DNA from: an uncultured Micrococcales bacterium
GTDB lineage: Bacteria; Actinomycetota; Actinomycetes; Actinomycetales; Microbacteriaceae
NCBI GenBank assembly: GCA_903909605.1
Contig: CAIVWH010000023.1
Coordinates: 33,134-97,133 of the forward strand
Reading direction: 5' to 3'
Length of the DNA: 64,000 bases
This document shows positions 62,913 to 64,000 of the stretch, in pieces. Position 1 is the stretch's first letter; each line of letters opens with the position of its first letter. Under the pieces are notes generated by a model that was not told the origin of the DNA, searched no databases, and saw nothing but the letters and a program-made list of their open reading frames with translations. The translations under genes were made by a program, and so were the position numbers.

Positions 62913-63284
62913 TTGACTAAATTAATCAAGGTTCTTGCCACCACAGTTTTAGCTATTTTCCTTGTCGGCACTCTCTCTGGTTGCGCCACAACCACCATGG
63001 ACATGAAGGCAGTCGGCACCGTCATCGATGTGCGCACCCCGCTTGAGTATTCGCAAGGACACTTGCAGGGTGCACAGAACATCGATGTCGAAGGTGCAAA
63101 CTTTGCGACTGAGATCGGTGCGCTCGACCATAAGGCCAACTACGTTCTTTACTGCCACTCTGGTCGTCGGGCGGGTATGGCCTTGGACTACATGAAGTCA
63201 AACGGATTCACCGGAACCTTGACTAATGCCGGTGCCATAGCCGATGCCGCCAACCTCACCATGCTCCCCATAGTCCAAAAATAA
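62913..63284 (+). CDS. Rhodanese-domain lipoprotein
   Basis: This 123-residue protein has a lipoprotein signal with lipobox LSGC (Cys24) and one rhodanese domain with VIDVRTPLEYSQGHLQGAQN and the catalytic Cys81 in LYCHSGRRAG. It would act outside the membrane as a sulfurtransferase or sulfane-sulfur acceptor. The start is TTG, with AAAGG 8 nt upstream. It is the first gene right of the CstR-type operator, followed after 22 nt by a small Cys-rich protein gene. Confidence 0.9.
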   Translation: MTKLIKVLATTVLAIFLVGTLSGCATTTMDMKAVGTVIDVRTPLEYSQGHLQGAQNIDVEGANFATEIGALDHKANYVLYCHSGRRAGMALDYMKSNGFTGTLTNAGAIADAANLTMLPIVQK

Positions 63285-63306
63285 GAACAGAAATTAAGGA
63301 TCCAAA

Positions 63307-63477
63307 ATGTGCCAAAAAGTTACCTGCCGTAAGTGCGGCAAAGCCACCTGGGCCGGCTGTGGCCAGCACGTTGACCAGGTTATGCGCGGAATCCCAAAGT
63401 CACAGCAGTGCCAAGGACATGCAAATGATCCAAAAGAACCTGGATTCTTTGCCAGACTATTCGGTAAGAATAAATAA
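63307..63477 (+). CDS. Small Cys-rich protein A (CxxCGK-TWxGCGxH type), 56 aa
   Basis: Cys at 2, 7, 10, 18 and 35 and His21 are arranged as CRKCGKATWAGCGQH, followed by VDQVMRGIPKSQQC and a tail ending ARLFGKNK. The CxxCG start is like a zinc ribbon, but the TWxGCGxH part is distinct. AAGGA lies 6 nt before the ATG. It is a paralogue of the next gene and in the same transcript as the rhodanese lipoprotein. No function is recognised; metal or sulfane-sulfur binding is plausible. It has no signal peptide, so it is cytosolic. Confidence 0.85.
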   Translation: MCQKVTCRKCGKATWAGCGQHVDQVMRGIPKSQQCQGHANDPKEPGFFARLFGKNK

Positions 63478-63489
63478 GGAACTGAAGCT

Positions 63490-63609
63490 ATGTGCGCACC
63501 AGCAAACTGCGACAACTGCGGAAAAATCACCTGGACCGGTTGTGGCCAACACATCGAGGAAGCCCTAGAGGGGGTTCCAGCAGAGAACCGTTGCTCCTGC
63601 AACGACTAG
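63490..63609 (+). CDS. Small Cys-rich protein B (CxxCGK-TWxGCGxH type), 39 aa
   Basis: Six Cys (2, 7, 10, 18, 35, 37) fall in CDNCGKITWTGCGQH, then IEEALEGVPAENRCSC. It matches protein A at nearly every Cys and at the GCGQH block, but ends with a CxC and lacks the basic tail. AAGGA lies 9 nt before the ATG and 12 nt after protein A. At 39 residues it could be missed by gene finders. It is the last gene of the transcript before decayed sequence. Confidence 0.82.
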   Translation: MCAPANCDNCGKITWTGCGQHIEEALEGVPAENRCSCND

Positions 63610-63926
63610 TTAGGAGCCGGGGCTACCTGGCAATCTTTGCGATTGCCTTGGGACTTCAGACCTACAAAATCACCGTTCCATCGCGACCCCAGCAGTGTGC
63701 TCAATAATTCAGAAGGCGGGTGTGCCCCAGGCGCACTTCCTAAAGGCCGGAACCTGCACAATCACCATGACTATCGCGGCAGACGAAACATTCAACGCAA
63801 CTCCGGCGATGAGTTCTAGTTTTGTGGTCCGGCCTTAGTGCAATCAGCTACCGGTGGACAGCAGGCCAAAACACGGTTAAACTAAAGTCTTGTTGTTTTG
63901 AACAGGAATGTTCGGCAACGCCCAAT
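63610..63926. other. Gene-free decayed stretch before tRNA-Arg
   Basis: It holds the Ig-like remnant (63674-63838) and, before it in another frame, a short hydrophobic piece (YLAIFAIALGLQTYKI) with no gene around it. GGTTAAACTAAAG near 63884 contains a TAAACT -10 that likely serves tRNA-Arg. No other gene is credible. Confidence 0.6.
63674..63838 (+). pseudogene. Remnant of an Ig-like repeat of a surface/adhesin protein
   Basis: One frame reads TPAVCSIIQKAG, then HFLKAGTCTITMTIAADETF and NATPAMSSSFVVRP up to a stop. This is the typical bacterial Ig-like repeat of long surface proteins (C...FLKAGTCTIT...ADxTFNATPxxSxSFVV). There is no start codon, no signal peptide and no upstream repeat, so it is a broken 54-codon piece. 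Confidence 0.6.
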
Positions 63927-63999
63927 GCGTTTGTAGCTCAACGGATAGAGCATCTGACTACGGATCAGAAGGTTGGGGGTTCGAGTCCCTCCAAGCGCA
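63927..63999 (+). tRNA. tRNA-Arg (anticodon ACG)
   Basis: The acceptor stem GCGTTTG pairs with CAAGCGC (one T-G); the D arm is AGCTCAACGGATAGAGC; the loop CTACGGA in stem TCTGA/TCAGA gives ACG, read as ICG. GGTTCGAGTCC is the T loop. The window ends one base after the discriminator A. Confidence 0.95.
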
Positions 64000-64000
64000 C

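Noticed and set aside
1..64000. CRISPR arrays, transposase genes, prophage or biosynthetic gene clusters
   Set aside because: No regularly spaced repeats, no transposase or phage structural motifs, and no large synthase genes were found.

Overview
The window looks like a chromosomal segment of a small-genome, moderate-GC actinobacterium, most likely a Microbacteriaceae-type organism such as the freshwater Luna-lineage (Rhodoluna/Aquiluna). That placement is an inference. It rests on the crgA / trpG(pabA) / pknB-pknA-pbpA-rodA-pstP-fhaB-fhaA / tRNA-Leu block in actinobacterial order, a HAIR-controlled dnaK-grpE-dnaJ-hspR-clpB operon, an actinobacterial Zur next to zinc-independent ribosomal protein genes, and many promoters whose -10 box lies 6-7 nt before the start codon, giving leaderless mRNAs.

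Layout. 1-1888: 3' end of a 2-oxoacid dehydrogenase E1-beta gene and the E2 gene. 1902-3406: Zur box, small membrane protein, zur, and bL28-bL33-uS14. 3729-10828: HU, a secreted protein with a duplicated cysteine module, a CopD-CtaG fusion, a Pif1-like helicase and an MMPL exporter. 10851-13685: nucleotidyltransferase, dcd, MFS protein. 13788-19947: the complete heat-shock operon behind two HAIR operators, with a ClpB that lacks its N-domain and a DnaJ that lacks zinc modules. 19990-26628: CASTOR/POLLUX-type channel, AlkD-like protein, exonuclease III, pyrE, MFS protein, cyclophilin, rhomboid protease. 26664-36297: the division and cell-wall signalling block ending in tRNA-Leu. 36437-41372: exported protein, trhO, M13 peptidase, thioesterase, and ApbE at the end of a minus-strand operon. 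41409-43934: the rest of that operon, two exported FMN-binding proteins and a ferric-reductase-like membrane flavoprotein. Together with ApbE these form an extracytosolic flavin electron-transfer system. 44032-48682: hydrolase, GNAT, solitary DNA methyltransferase, and a TPP-riboswitch thiamine transporter without a local ATPase. 48738-57737: DHA2 exporter, VanY, phosphoglucomutase, pheA, lipid kinase, orphan response regulator, serS, HAD phosphatase. 57788-59466: two tRNA-Ser genes flanking an LCP-family gene; the 3' end of the first tRNA is repeated 161 bp downstream.

The last 4.5 kb (59500-63926) differs in character from the rest. A photolyase gene carries an internal deletion and is then joined to the tail of a dienelactone hydrolase gene. 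Next comes a compact sulfur/persulfide cluster: a CstR-like repressor, a CoA-disulfide-reductase/rhodanese fusion, and, divergently from one 18-bp operator, a rhodanese lipoprotein and two tiny paralogous cysteine-rich proteins. The segment ends in a decayed piece of an Ig-like adhesin before tRNA-Arg. This tRNA-bounded segment looks like accessory DNA in turnover, and the persulfide cluster with its twin mini-proteins is the best candidate for an undescribed system.

Starts were chosen from promoter-to-start spacing or Shine-Dalgarno spacing where visible. No database search was possible; family names come from recognised motifs.
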